Positions 7,900 to 17,337 of a DNA stretch of 64,000 bases are shown in pieces (within the stretch, counting starts at the first letter, position 1; the number at the start of each line of letters is the position of its first letter). The translations under genes and the position numbers were made by a program. The notes beneath the pieces were generated by a model. That model was not told the DNA's origin and did not search any database. It worked only from the letters and a program-made list of their open reading frames with translations. This stretch comes from Janthinobacterium sp. GW456P. GTDB lineage: Bacteria; Pseudomonadota; Gammaproteobacteria; Burkholderiales; Burkholderiaceae_D. The stretch covers positions 1,931 to 65,930 of the forward strand of contig NZ_NEHB01000007.1 in NCBI RefSeq assembly GCF_002127655.1, given 5' to 3'.

Positions 7900-9588
7900 A
7901 TGTACCATTACGATCAGTACGACCACCTCATCATCAAAGAACGCATCGCCCAGTACCGAGACCAGGTTGCGCGCCGTATCGCCAATGAACTGACGGAAGA
8001 GGAATTCATTCCGCTGCGCCTGCAAAACGGCCTGTATATGCAACGCCACGCCTACATGCTGCGCATCGCCGTGCCCTACGGCTTGCTGTCGTCGAAGCAG
8101 ATGCGCATGTTCGCGCACATCGCGCGCAAGTACGACCGCGGCTATGGTCACTTCACCACGCGCCAGAACATTCAGTTCAACTGGATCGAACTGGAACAGA
8201 CGCCCGATATCCTGACGGACCTCGCTTCCGTGGAAATGCACGCGATCCAGACGTCGGGCAACTGTATCCGCAATACAACATCGGACCCGTTCGCCGGCGT
8301 CGCGGCCGATGAAATCATCGATCCGCGCCCGTACGCGGAAGTGCTGCGCCAGTGGAGCACCTTCCACCCCGAGTTCATCGCCTTGCCGCGCAAATTCAAG
8401 GTCGCCATCAATGGCGCCGAGGAAGACCGTGCCGCCATCGCCGTGCACGACATCGGCTTGACGGCTGTGCGCAACGCCGCTGGTGAAGTGGGCTTCAAAG
8501 TAATGGCCGGCGGCGGCATGGGCCGCACGCCGATCCTGGGCAGCGTCGTGCGCGACTTCCTGCCATGGCAGCATTTGCTGACGTACATCCAGGCGATCAT
8601 GCGCGTGTACAACTTGCACGGCCGCCGCGACAACAAATACAAGGCGCGCATCAAGATCCTGTTGAAAGCCATCGGCGTGGAAGAATTCACGCGCCAGGTG
8701 GAAGCGGAGTGGGTCGACTTGAAGGACGGTCCGGAAACCCTGACGGCCGAGGAAATGCAGCGCGTGGCGGACTTCTTCAATCCGCCCGCCTACCTTGCCC
8801 TGCCGGAACTCGACTACCAGGCCGAGCACGCGGACAACAAGGCGTACGTGAACTGGCTGGCGCGCAACGTCAAGCCGCACCAGCGTCCCGGCTACGTGGC
8901 CGTGGTGCTGTCATTGAAGAAAACGGGCGTGCCGCCAGGCGACGCGACGGCCGAGCAGATCGACTTCGTGGCCGATCTGGCCGACCGCTACAGCTTTGGC
9001 GAACTGCGCGTGACGCACGAGCAAAATCTGGTGCTGGCCGACGTGGAACAGTCGAAACTGTTCGCACTGTGGCAGGAAGCCAAGGCGCACGGCCTGGCCA
9101 CGCCGAACATCGGCTTGCTGACGGACATGATCTGCTGCCCCGGCGGCGACTTCTGCTCGCTGGCGAACGCCAAGTCGCTGCCGATCGCGGCCGCCATTGC
9201 CGAGCGCTTCGACAGCATCGACTTCCAGCACGACATCGGCGAGATCGAACTGAATATTTCCGGCTGCATTAATGCCTGCGGCCACCATCACGTGGGCAGC
9301 ATCGGCATCCTCGGCGTCGACAAGGATGGCAGCGAATGGTATCAAGTGTCGATCGGCGGCGCGCAAGGCAACAACGCCGCCATCGGCAAGATCATCGGAC
9401 CATCGTTCTCTTCCCTGCAGATGCCTGAAGTCATCGGCCGCCTGCTGCACGTCTATGTGCGCGACCGCCATGAAGGTGAGCGCTTCGTCGACACGGCCCA
9501 GCGCCTGGGCCTGGCACCGTTCAAGGAACACGTATATGCAACGCCGATCACGGTCGGCAACCTGGTGGGAGAAGACGAATATGTTTGA
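7900..9588 (+). CDS. cysI: Assimilatory sulfite reductase, hemoprotein subunit
   Basis: A 562-residue siroheme/4Fe-4S reductase of the nitrite/sulfite reductase family that converts sulfite to sulfide with six electrons. The ferredoxin-like half-domains and the siroheme-binding HFTTRQNIQFNW segment are present. The cluster cysteines lie in CCPGGDFCSLA and SGCINACGHH. A GGAATT ribosome binding site precedes the ATG. No cysJ flavoprotein gene is adjacent; instead the DUF934 gene overlaps its 3' end by eight bases. A ferredoxin or another donor may therefore feed this enzyme. Confidence 0.93.
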   Translation: MYHYDQYDHLIIKERIAQYRDQVARRIANELTEEEFIPLRLQNGLYMQRHAYMLRIAVPYGLLSSKQMRMFAHIARKYDRGYGHFTTRQNIQFNWIELEQTPDILTDLASVEMHAIQTSGNCIRNTTSDPFAGVAADEIIDPRPYAEVLRQWSTFHPEFIALPRKFKVAINGAEEDRAAIAVHDIGLTAVRNAAGEVGFKVMAGGGMGRTPILGSVVRDFLPWQHLLTYIQAIMRVYNLHGRRDNKYKARIKILLKAIGVEEFTRQVEAEWVDLKDGPETLTAEEMQRVADFFNPPAYLALPELDYQAEHADNKAYVNWLARNVKPHQRPGYVAVVLSLKKTGVPPGDATAEQIDFVADLADRYSFGELRVTHEQNLVLADVEQSKLFALWQEAKAHGLATPNIGLLTDMICCPGGDFCSLANAKSLPIAAAIAERFDSIDFQHDIGEIELNISGCINACGHHHVGSIGILGVDKDGSEWYQVSIGGAQGNNAAIGKIIGPSFSSLQMPEVIGRLLHVYVRDRHEGERFVDTAQRLGLAPFKEHVYATPITVGNLVGEDEYV

Positions 9589-10141
9589 AGTACGCGAAGA
9601 GATCATCAAGAACGCCGCCGTGGTGCCGAATACCTGGGGCTTGCTGCGCCTCGATGAGACCGACACGCCGGAAACGGTCGTCGTGCCTGCGGGCAAGGTC
9701 ATCGTGCCGCTGGCGGTATGGCAAGCCCAGCGCGAAACCCTGGCGGCGCGTCTGCCCGAGATCGGCGTGTGGCTGGCCAGCGATGAGCGCCCGGAAGAGC
9801 TGGCCGACGACGTGGCGCAACTGCCCGTCATCGGCGTGGACTTCCCGAAATTCACGGATGGCCGCGGCTATTCCATCGCGTTCAATTTGCGCGCCCGCCT
9901 GGGTTTCCGGGGTGAATTGCGCGCCATCGGCGACGTGCTGCGCGACCAGCTGTTTTCCATGCACCGCGTCGGCTTCGATGCCTATGCAACGCGTCCGGAC
10001 CGCAGCATCCATGACGCTCTGAAAGGTTTGTCGGTCTTTTCGGAAACCTACCAGGCGTCGTGGGACCAGAAATCGCCGCTGTTCCGCCGCCACCACCGCG
10101 AAGGCCAGAATCCTGACCTCGACAACGCGGCCGGCATCTGA
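9581..10141 (+). CDS. DUF934 family protein of the sulfite reductase operon
   Basis: A 186-residue soluble protein of the DUF934 family, recognised by its DFPKFTDGRGYSIAFNLRARLG core and by its place between cysI and cysH. The biochemical role is not established. The constant pairing with cysI suggests an accessory role in sulfite reduction, for example in electron delivery or enzyme assembly. Its ATG lies inside the end of cysI, so translation is probably coupled. cysH follows nine bases after its stop codon. Confidence 0.85.
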   Translation: MFEVREEIIKNAAVVPNTWGLLRLDETDTPETVVVPAGKVIVPLAVWQAQRETLAARLPEIGVWLASDERPEELADDVAQLPVIGVDFPKFTDGRGYSIAFNLRARLGFRGELRAIGDVLRDQLFSMHRVGFDAYATRPDRSIHDALKGLSVFSETYQASWDQKSPLFRRHHREGQNPDLDNAAGI

Positions 10142-10150
10142 GGACCCATC

Positions 10151-10867
10151 ATGAGCGATCTGACTTCTTTGATTCACGCCACCGAGCAAACGCTGACACG
10201 CATCGCCGCGGATTTTTCGCCGGCCGTGTTCGCGTCCAGCCTGGCAGCCGAAGACATGGTGCTGACCGACATGATTCTCAAGGCAAAGCTGCCCATCGGC
10301 ATCTTCTCCCTGGAGACAGGCCGGCTGCACCAGGAAACCCTGGCCGTGCTCGACAAGGTCAAGGCCCGCTATGGCCACGCTATCACCCTGTACCGCCCGC
10401 AGCCGGAGCTTGTCGCCGCCTACGTGGAACAGAATGGCCTGAACGCCTTCTACGACAGCGTCGAGATGCGCCGCGAATGCTGCCGCATCCGCAAGGTCGA
10501 ACCGCTGGGCCGCGCCCTGGCCGGCAACAAGGCCTGGATCACGGGACAGCGCCGCGCCCAGTCCACCACGCGCGCCGAATTGCACGTGCAGGAAGAGGAC
10601 GCGGCGCACGCGATGACGAAGTTCAATCCGCTGGCCGACTGGTCCGAGCAGGATGTGTGGGACTATATCCGTGCCAACGACGTGCCCTACAACGCGCTGC
10701 ACGACCAGGGCTACCCGTCGATCGGCTGCGAACCATGCACGCGGGCCGTCCAGCCGGGCGAAGATGTGCGCGCCGGACGCTGGTGGTGGGAAAACCCCGA
10801 TTCCAAGGAATGCGGCCTGCACATGGTGGACGGCAAACTGATACGCATCAAATCCGTGGCAGCCTGA
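10151..10867 (+). CDS. cysH: APS-type (4Fe-4S) adenylyl-sulfate reductase
   Basis: A 238-residue member of the PAPS/APS reductase family that reduces activated sulfate to sulfite using thioredoxin. Four cluster cysteines are visible, Cys110-Cys111 (RRECCRIRK) and Cys193/Cys196 (GCEPC), and the catalytic cysteine is in the C-terminal KECGLH motif (Cys221). The extra cysteines mark the enzyme as the iron-sulfur type that uses APS directly, consistent with the absence of an APS kinase (CysC) from the operon. Confidence 0.92.
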   Translation: MSDLTSLIHATEQTLTRIAADFSPAVFASSLAAEDMVLTDMILKAKLPIGIFSLETGRLHQETLAVLDKVKARYGHAITLYRPQPELVAAYVEQNGLNAFYDSVEMRRECCRIRKVEPLGRALAGNKAWITGQRRAQSTTRAELHVQEEDAAHAMTKFNPLADWSEQDVWDYIRANDVPYNALHDQGYPSIGCEPCTRAVQPGEDVRAGRWWWENPDSKECGLHMVDGKLIRIKSVAA

Positions 10868-10897
10868 ACAGACACACAGAACAAGAAAGCACCCTAT

Positions 10898-11809
10898 ATG
10901 AGCAATATTTTGAACCAGCGTCACCTCGACAGCCTTGAATCGGAAGCCATCCACATCATGCGCGAAGTGGCGGCCGAATCGGCCAACCCCGCCCTGCTGT
11001 TTTCCGGCGGCAAGGATTCCGTCGTCCTGCTGCGCCTGGCCGAGAAAGCCTTCCGCCCAGGCAAGTTCCCGTTTCCCCTCGTGCATATCGACACGGGCCA
11101 CAACTTCCCGGAAGTCATCACTTTCCGTGATAAAAAGGTGGCGGAACTGGGCGAACGCCTGATCGTCGGCTCCGTGGAAGACTCGATCAAGCGCGGCACC
11201 GTGCGCCTGCGCAACCCGGCCACGGATTCGCGCAACGCGGCCCAAGCCGTGACCTTGCTGGAAACCATCGCCGAACATGGATTTGACGCCTGCATCGGCG
11301 GCGCCCGCCGCGATGAAGAAAAGGCCCGCGCCAAGGAACGCATCTTTTCCTTCCGCGACGAATTCGGCGCCTGGGACCCGAAGGCCCAGCGTCCGGAACT
11401 GTGGGACTTGTATAACACCCGCGTGCATCCGGGCGAGAACATGCGCGTCTTCCCCATCTCGAACTGGACGGAGCTGGACGTGTGGCAATACATCGCCCGC
11501 GAGCAGCTGGAATTGCCGCCGATCTATTTCGCGCACGAGCGCCAGGTGATCCCGCGCAACGGTTTGCTGGTGCCGCTGACGGATCTGACGCCGCCACGCG
11601 AAGGCGAAACGGTGGAAACGCAAGTCGTGCGCTTCCGCACGGTGGGCGACATCTCGTGCACCTGCCCCGTCTCGTCCGACGCGGCGACGGTCGACGCCAT
11701 CATCGCCGAGACGGCAATCACGCAAATCACGGAGCGGGGCGCCACCCGCATGGATGACCAGACTTCCGAAGCCTCGATGGAAAAACGCAAGAAAGCAGGG
11801 TATTTCTAA
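10898..11809 (+). CDS. cysD: Sulfate adenylyltransferase subunit 2
   Basis: A 303-residue ATP sulfurylase catalytic subunit. The PP-loop motif FSGGKDSVVLL lies near residues 37-47, followed by HIDTGHNFPE and the conserved GGARRDEEKARAKER segment. It forms a complex with CysN, in which GTP hydrolysis drives adenylation of sulfate. Its stop codon overlaps the start of cysN by one base (TAATG), so the two subunits are translationally coupled. Confidence 0.95.
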   Translation: MSNILNQRHLDSLESEAIHIMREVAAESANPALLFSGGKDSVVLLRLAEKAFRPGKFPFPLVHIDTGHNFPEVITFRDKKVAELGERLIVGSVEDSIKRGTVRLRNPATDSRNAAQAVTLLETIAEHGFDACIGGARRDEEKARAKERIFSFRDEFGAWDPKAQRPELWDLYNTRVHPGENMRVFPISNWTELDVWQYIAREQLELPPIYFAHERQVIPRNGLLVPLTDLTPPREGETVETQVVRFRTVGDISCTCPVSSDAATVDAIIAETAITQITERGATRMDDQTSEASMEKRKKAGYF

Positions 11810-13125
11810 TGAACGCAGCAATCTCCAGCACCACTCTCACCGACAGCGTTGAACGCGGCATGTTGCGGTTTATTACGGCCGGTTCCGTCGATGACGGCAA
11901 GAGCACCCTGATCGGCCGCTTGCTGTTCGACAGCAAGGGCATCTTCGCCGACCAGCTCGACGCCATGTCGCGCTCCAAGCACAAGCGCACGGTGGGCGAC
12001 ACGGTCGACCTGTCGCTGCTGACGGATGGCCTGGAAGCGGAACGCGAGCAAGGCATCACCATCGACGTGGCCTACCGTTACTTTGCCACGCCGAAACGCA
12101 AGTTCATCATCGCCGACACGCCGGGCCACGAGCAGTACACGCGCAACATGGTCACGGGGGCGTCCACGGCCGACGCCGTCATCATTTTGATCGACGTGTC
12201 GAAAGTCAAACTCGGCGACGACGGCAGCGTGGAACTGCTGATCCAGACCAAGCGCCATTCGACGATTGCCCATTTGCTGCAGATCGAGCACGTGGTCGTG
12301 GCCGTCAACAAGATGGACCTCGTCGACTACGATGAAACGGTCTACAAGCGCATCGTCGCCGCCTACCGCGAATTCGCCCAGTCGCTGGGACTGAAGGACA
12401 TCACGCCGATCCCCCTGTCCGCCTTGACGGGCGACAATGTCGTCGAGCGCGGCGACAAGCTGGGCTGGTACACGGGCCCCACCCTGATCGAGCTGCTGGA
12501 GTCCTTGTCCGTCTACGACGAATCGCACGACACGCCCTTCCGCTTCCCGGTGCAGCTGGTGGCGCGCCACAACGGCCACGAAGCGAACGACTTCCGCGGC
12601 TACATGGGCCGCATCGAGGCAGGCAAGGTCAGCATCGGCGACACCCTGGTGGTGCAGCCATCGGGCCAGACGGCAACGGTAAAAGATATCGTCACCCTCG
12701 ACGGCTCGCTGCCAACGGCCGTGGTGGGCCAGTCCGTGACCCTGCTGCTCAATGAATACCTGGACATTTCGCGCGGCGACTTGCTGGCGAGCAGCGAGCG
12801 CCCCGCCACCCTGCTGAAACAGGTGGTGGCCGACGTGTGCTGGCTGTCGGAAGACGCGCTCGACCTGCGCCGCAAGTACTGGATCAAGCACGGCACCAAG
12901 CAGACGGCGGCCAAGGTGACGGCGGTCGAATCGATCCTCGACATCAATACGCAGCAGCGCCATCCTGCCGAAGGCTTGAAGCTCAACGACATCGCCCGCA
13001 TCAGCCTGAACGTGCAGCAGGCGCTGGCGGCCGATGCCTATGCCGATATCCGCGCCACGGGGGCATTCATCCTCATCGATGAAGTCACCCACCAGACCGT
13101 CGCCGCGGGCATGGTTCGGCTGTAA
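11809..13125 (+). CDS. cysN: Sulfate adenylyltransferase subunit 1 (GTPase)
   Basis: A 438-residue translation-factor-like GTPase. The P-loop GSVDDGKSTL, the G3 motif DTPGHEQY and the G4 motif NKMDLVDY are intact, followed by two beta-barrel domains. The length is that of a free CysN without a fused APS kinase domain, which fits an APS-type CysH just upstream. It overlaps cysD by one base. Confidence 0.95.
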   Translation: MNAAISSTTLTDSVERGMLRFITAGSVDDGKSTLIGRLLFDSKGIFADQLDAMSRSKHKRTVGDTVDLSLLTDGLEAEREQGITIDVAYRYFATPKRKFIIADTPGHEQYTRNMVTGASTADAVIILIDVSKVKLGDDGSVELLIQTKRHSTIAHLLQIEHVVVAVNKMDLVDYDETVYKRIVAAYREFAQSLGLKDITPIPLSALTGDNVVERGDKLGWYTGPTLIELLESLSVYDESHDTPFRFPVQLVARHNGHEANDFRGYMGRIEAGKVSIGDTLVVQPSGQTATVKDIVTLDGSLPTAVVGQSVTLLLNEYLDISRGDLLASSERPATLLKQVVADVCWLSEDALDLRRKYWIKHGTKQTAAKVTAVESILDINTQQRHPAEGLKLNDIARISLNVQQALAADAYADIRATGAFILIDEVTHQTVAAGMVRL

Positions 13126-13152
13126 CCCGCGTCTCGACTGAGGAAGGCAAGC

Positions 13153-13917
13153 ATGAACAACTCCACATCTCTCCCCGGCAAGGTCTACCTGATCGGCGCC
13201 GGCCCCGGTGCGCAAGACCTGATGACCTTGCGCGGCGCCCGTCTGCTGGCACAGGCCGACGTCGTGCTGCACGACGCGCTGGTCACCGAAGAGATGCTGG
13301 AGCTGTGTCCCCAGGCGCAAAAAATCCTGGTCGGCAAGCGCTGCGGCCAGTTGTCGACGGCGCAGGCGTTCATCAACAAGCAGCTGGTCGACAATGCGCG
13401 CAAGCACGCCGTCGTGGTGCGCCTGAAAGGGGGCGACCCCATGCTGTTCGGCCGTGCCGACGAGGAATTGCGGGCGCTGGAAGAAGCGGGCATCGCCGTC
13501 GAAGTGGTGCCCGGCATTACCACGGCGCTGGCGGCGGCAGCCGCAACACAGCAGCCGCTGACCAAGCGGGGGGTGTCGCGCAGCGTGGCCTTTTTCACAT
13601 CCAGCACGGCGCCGGGCGAACCGGAGCAGACGCGCATTCCCGACTGCGACACCCTGGTGCAATACATGGGTGGCCGCGAAGCCATCGCCACGGCGCGGCG
13701 CCTGCTGGCCCAGGGCCGCCGTGCCGACACTGCGGTGGTGGTGATTGAAAACTGCAGCCGCCCGGAGCAGCGCATCGCGCGCCTGACCTTGGGTGCCCTG
13801 GCACACGGCCTGGGCGACACCCACGGCCCCGTGCTGGTGATGCTGGGCGACGCCATGGCCGCGCGCACGCATCAGTCCATCGAAGAAACGGCCGCCATTC
13901 TGGCGCGCCATGCTTGA
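13153..13917 (+). CDS. cobA: Uroporphyrinogen-III C-methyltransferase (SUMT)
   Basis: A 254-residue SAM-dependent enzyme that makes precorrin-2, the first committed step to siroheme and cobalamin. Seen are VYLIGAGPGAQDLMTLRGA at the N-terminus, VRLKGGDPMLFGR, and VVPGITTALAAAA, all hallmarks of the family. It is the single-domain form, without the CysG dehydrogenase/chelatase half. As the last gene of the sulfur run it supplies the cofactor of CysI. The chelatase step may be done by the CbiX-like protein at 15761-16168. An AGGAAGG ribosome binding site precedes the ATG. Confidence 0.92.
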   Translation: MNNSTSLPGKVYLIGAGPGAQDLMTLRGARLLAQADVVLHDALVTEEMLELCPQAQKILVGKRCGQLSTAQAFINKQLVDNARKHAVVVRLKGGDPMLFGRADEELRALEEAGIAVEVVPGITTALAAAAATQQPLTKRGVSRSVAFFTSSTAPGEPEQTRIPDCDTLVQYMGGREAIATARRLLAQGRRADTAVVVIENCSRPEQRIARLTLGALAHGLGDTHGPVLVMLGDAMAARTHQSIEETAAILARHA

Positions 13918-14148
13918 ATAAACACACCGTATTTTACCGACTTTAAAGTCAGTAACCGACGTCTTCCGGGGAAACATGATACGATGCTCACGCATCTTTT
14001 CTCGAGAAGTTGTTGCGTGATAGCAATAAATTCACGCTTCGCCCCGCCATAGCGCTTGCCGTGCGGTATCCCGGCTGACCCTCCCCGAAAAAAGCTGCGC
14101 CCGCAGGCTGCAATACCGCGCCGCGCAACTTGAGCCTTACGACCACAC

Positions 14149-14799
14149 ATGAATTTCACCTCCATGCGCGAAGCCCTGACTTCGCTCAGCCGCAGCAATG
14201 CCGGCGTCGCCAGCGCTGTGCTGCTCAGCATGCTCGCCTCCATCGCCCTGTGGACGGTCTTCCCGAACATCGACGACGAAAACCATTTGCTCGAATGGCT
14301 GCAGGCGCTGTTCCTGGCCCTGGCTTGCACCGTGCACGGCGTGCGCGCCTGGCAAGAGACTGACCGCCAGTCCCTGCGTTTCCTCATGCATGCGGGCATG
14401 TGCGCGCTGCTGTTCGGCTTCCTGCTGCGCGAACTCGATATCGACCAGTTCGGTACCGCGCCCGCCTGGGCGCAGCTGGAAAAAGCCCTGCGTCTGGTGG
14501 AGTTGCTGATCCTGATACGCTTGCTGATCTTCTTCGCGCCGCGCGCGCGCAAGGTGTTTGCCCATGCGCCGCAGATTTTCAGCATGCGCATCACCATCCT
14601 GACGGCCATCGGCGGCTTGCTGATGGTCGCTGGCTGGCCTTTCGACAAGAAGGTCTTTCATGGCATGCCGGACGCCTACGCACTGCTGGGCGAGGAAGTC
14701 TTCGAACTGGGTGCCTATCTGCTGCTGTTCCTCGCTTCGCTGTCCGACAGCACGGCCGCCGCGCGCATCAGCCTGGCGCCGAAGAAGAAAGCGGCTTAA
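14149..14799 (+). CDS. Membrane protein of unknown function
   Basis: A 216-residue protein with about five to six hydrophobic segments (roughly 20-37, 50-65, 83-98, 118-135, 150-168, 185-200) and a Lys-rich C-terminal tail (APKKKAA). I do not recognise the family. Single conserved-looking features are the polar EWLQALFLALA helix and several acidic residues between segments. Its stop codon overlaps that of the convergent Stealth gene by four bases. An alternative ATG lies five codons downstream. The preceding 231 bases contain a GACTTTAAAGTC palindrome (13939-13950) but no clear promoter. Confidence 0.75.
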   Translation: MNFTSMREALTSLSRSNAGVASAVLLSMLASIALWTVFPNIDDENHLLEWLQALFLALACTVHGVRAWQETDRQSLRFLMHAGMCALLFGFLLRELDIDQFGTAPAWAQLEKALRLVELLILIRLLIFFAPRARKVFAHAPQIFSMRITILTAIGGLLMVAGWPFDKKVFHGMPDAYALLGEEVFELGAYLLLFLASLSDSTAAARISLAPKKKAA

Positions 14800-15764
14800 G
14801 CAACTTCAAATGATGACGGCAGCGGCAGCAGCCGCTGCAAGGTAGCGGCCACGCGCAGCAGGCGCGGGTCGTCGTCCTCGGCCTCGTCGCAGGTATCGTT
14901 GATGCAGAAAAACGGCAAGCTGCCGAAACGCGCCTCCAGCTCCTCAAGCTGCCGCGGCGCATGCGCATCGCCGCTGGCGATATACAGCGGGTCGAGCATG
15001 CGCGAGCGCGCAATCCCCTGATGCACCATCCAGCGCGGCACCAGGTCGGGCAGCAATGCCGGCACCTGCCACGAGCGGAACACCGTCGCGCGCACAGCGG
15101 CAAACATGGCCGGCGCCAGCCCTTCCAGTGCATGCAGCGCGCTTTTCAGCATGGGCCGCGGCGCATGCGCATACAGGCGCGGTTCATGCCGGTAAGCGGG
15201 GTACCGCGCCGACAGCCATTGCCGCGACAATGTGGCGCAATTGACGGGCGCCGCCACATCGGCGCGCAAGCCCGGCACATCATCGTGCGGCGCGCTCTCC
15301 GTAAACACGCTCAAACGCCCGTCATCGTCCCCGCCAAACCAGAACGCGGACTCGAACGGCGCGCCGAAAAATACGTCGTCGTTCAGATACAGGAAGCGTT
15401 CGGACAAGCCCGGAATATGGTGCAGGTACGATTCGATATGGCCGGAATCGAACACCGGCAGGGAGGCACCGGGCATCAGGCTCGCATGGTCGATCACCGT
15501 CAGGCGCTTTGATGCGCGCAGCCAGTGGGGCACTTGCCGGTCCGTCAGCAGGTAGATGTGGCCATGGCCGGGGAAGAAGCGCTCGAGCGCGCGCAGGTTG
15601 TAGCGCAGTTCGCCGTTGTCGCGGTAGCGCCCCGCCACGTTGCCGTGCAGGGCCAGCTGGCCGGGATGCGCCTGCGCCCAGGCGGCATAGGCGTGCCGCC
15701 GGCGCGCGCGCCAGGCGGGATCGGCGCCGTCTACCCACAGGTAGACGATGTCGATGCCGCTCAA
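14796..15764 (-). CDS. Stealth-family sugar-phosphate transferase
   Basis: A 322-residue protein with the conserved Stealth blocks: IDIVYLWVDGADPAW at the N-terminus (CR1), RDNGELRYNLRALERFFP (CR2), then YLNDDVFFG and FFCINDTCDE. Stealth proteins are hexose-1-phosphoryltransferases that build phosphodiester-linked capsule or cell-wall polymers. The start is a TTG at 15764 overlapping the stop of the upstream cbiX-like gene (TTGA); sequence upstream of it in this frame is not protein-like. It is the last gene of the lptF-lptG-cbiX run, with no other capsule gene around it. Confidence 0.85.
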   Translation of the reverse strand: MSGIDIVYLWVDGADPAWRARRRHAYAAWAQAHPGQLALHGNVAGRYRDNGELRYNLRALERFFPGHGHIYLLTDRQVPHWLRASKRLTVIDHASLMPGASLPVFDSGHIESYLHHIPGLSERFLYLNDDVFFGAPFESAFWFGGDDDGRLSVFTESAPHDDVPGLRADVAAPVNCATLSRQWLSARYPAYRHEPRLYAHAPRPMLKSALHALEGLAPAMFAAVRATVFRSWQVPALLPDLVPRWMVHQGIARSRMLDPLYIASGDAHAPRQLEELEARFGSLPFFCINDTCDEAEDDDPRLLRVAATLQRLLPLPSSFEVA

Positions 15765-16168
15765 GGGACAGTGCTGGAGCCTGGCGCCGCCACGCAGTAA
15801 TCGGCGATGGCGGCGAGCACGCTGGCGTTCTCGCCCACCGCCTCGACCACCTTCAGGCGCAGTGCCGGATGCCGCTGGCGCAGTTCGTCCAGCAACAGCG
15901 GCAAGTCGCGCAGCACATGCCCGCCCTGCCCCAGGAACACGGGCACCACGGTAACGTCGAGGATGGCGCCGGCCGGCAGCTCGGCCAGCAGGCTCGCCAC
16001 CAGCTCGGGCAGGCGTGGCGTCATCAGTTCCAGGAAGGCCAGGTGCACGCTGGCACCGGGCATGCGCGCCTGGGTCAGGTCGCGCAGCCGCTCGAATGGC
16101 GCGGCCCACGATGCGGCGCGCGCGCCATGGGCAAACAGGATCAATGCCTGCTTCACGTTCGTCTCCAT
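15761..16168 (-). CDS. CbiX/SirB-type sirohydrochlorin chelatase
   Basis: A 135-residue single-domain chelatase, the short form of the CbiX/SirB family, that inserts iron or cobalt into sirohydrochlorin. The N-terminal ALILFAHGAR carries the metal-binding His, and VVPVFLGQGGHVLRDLP carries the second His motif. It probably completes siroheme for sulfite reductase CysI together with the SUMT at 13153. The precorrin-2 dehydrogenase is not in the window. Its ATG overlaps the lptG stop (TGATG), preceded by a GGTGGAG ribosome binding site, so it is co-translated with lptG. Confidence 0.85.
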   Translation of the reverse strand: METNVKQALILFAHGARAASWAAPFERLRDLTQARMPGASVHLAFLELMTPRLPELVASLLAELPAGAILDVTVVPVFLGQGGHVLRDLPLLLDELRQRHPALRLKVVEAVGENASVLAAIADYCVAAPGSSTVP

Positions 16169-17337
16169 CAGTGCCGCTCCACCCACCACAGGGCGCCCAA
16201 CGCCAGCAGCAGATACAAGGCGCTCGGCGCCACCGCCGTCAGGAAGGCCGGCCAGGTGCTGAGCAAGCCAAGATGCGAGAACAGGGTGTTGACCAGCATG
16301 AAGCTCACGCCGATCATGATGCCGATGAAGATCTTCAGGCTGATGCCGCCGCTGCGCGTATGCATGTAGGCGAACGGCAGCGCCAGCGCCATCAGCACGA
16401 AGATGGCCAGCGGATCGATCAGTTTTTTCCAGAAGGCGATGCGGAAACGCTCGGTTTCCTGCTTGTTCTCGGCCAGGTGGCGCGTGTACACGGCCAGTTC
16501 GCTGGCCGACATGCGCTCGGGGTCGGACGCCGACACCGTCAGGATCTTCGGCGTCACTTCCGAGGCCATGTCCTTGCTGGCGCTTTGCACCGTGCGCACC
16601 AGGCTCGTTTCCTGCCCATAGTAGTTCGCCAGCTTCGGCTCGAAGCCGGGCGACGTGGCCGCGCTGTTCGAGAACGAGGTTTCCGTCACATCGGTCAGAC
16701 GCCAGATATTATTGCCCTGATACGTCGCGCCTTTGGCCACGGTCAGGGTGCGCAAACGCATATCGGTGTCGAATTCATACAGCTTGACGTTTTTCAGCTG
16801 GCCGTCCGCACGCGCTTCACCCACATTGAAAAAGCGCGAGCCGGTGACGGTACCCGTCAGACCGTCGCTCTTGACCATGTCCTTGGTCCACAGGCCCGAG
16901 CGAAACTCGCTCGACACTGCCGCGCCGCGCGAGGTCAGCTTGAGGCGTTCGGCCAGCGGCTCCGTGCGCGGCGTGATCACCTCGCCGAAGATGAAGGTGA
17001 TGACGACGAAGACGATACCGATGCGGAACAGGAAACCGGCGGCCATCGCCGTCGACATGCTCGATGCGCGCATGATGGTAAATTCGGAACTGGCGGCAAA
17101 CTGCGCCATCGTGTAGATGGTGCCGATCAGCGCCGCGATCGGCATCACCTCGTACACGTGTCCCGGCACCAGCACCAGCACGTACAGGAAGGCATACTGG
17201 ATGGTGTAGCCGTTGCGCCCCACCTTGGGCAGCTCGCCCGTCAGGTCGATGAAGGCTTGCAGTGCCAGGAAGGCCAGCAGCACGAACAGCACCGCCTGGA
17301 ATATCGAGACCGCAAAATAGCGCTGTAAAATCTTCAT
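16168..17337 (-). CDS. lptG: LPS export ABC transporter permease LptG
   Basis: A 389-residue inner membrane protein with the LptF/LptG layout of three N-terminal membrane helices, a large periplasmic beta-jellyroll domain (about 130-280) and three C-terminal helices. With LptF and the ATPase LptB it extracts lipopolysaccharide from the inner membrane and passes it to LptC/LptA. The start overlaps the lptF stop (ATGA). Confidence 0.92.
   Translation of the reverse strand: MKILQRYFAVSIFQAVLFVLLAFLALQAFIDLTGELPKVGRNGYTIQYAFLYVLVLVPGHVYEVMPIAALIGTIYTMAQFAASSEFTIMRASSMSTAMAAGFLFRIGIVFVVITFIFGEVITPRTEPLAERLKLTSRGAAVSSEFRSGLWTKDMVKSDGLTGTVTGSRFFNVGEARADGQLKNVKLYEFDTDMRLRTLTVAKGATYQGNNIWRLTDVTETSFSNSAATSPGFEPKLANYYGQETSLVRTVQSASKDMASEVTPKILTVSASDPERMSASELAVYTRHLAENKQETERFRIAFWKKLIDPLAIFVLMALALPFAYMHTRSGGISLKIFIGIMIGVSFMLVNTLFSHLGLLSTWPAFLTAVAPSALYLLLALGALWWVERH

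Noticed and set aside
9548-13995. Two minus-strand open frames of more than 700 codons across the cys genes
   Set aside because: The plus strand has intact CysH, CysD, CysN and SUMT; the antisense translations are not protein-like.
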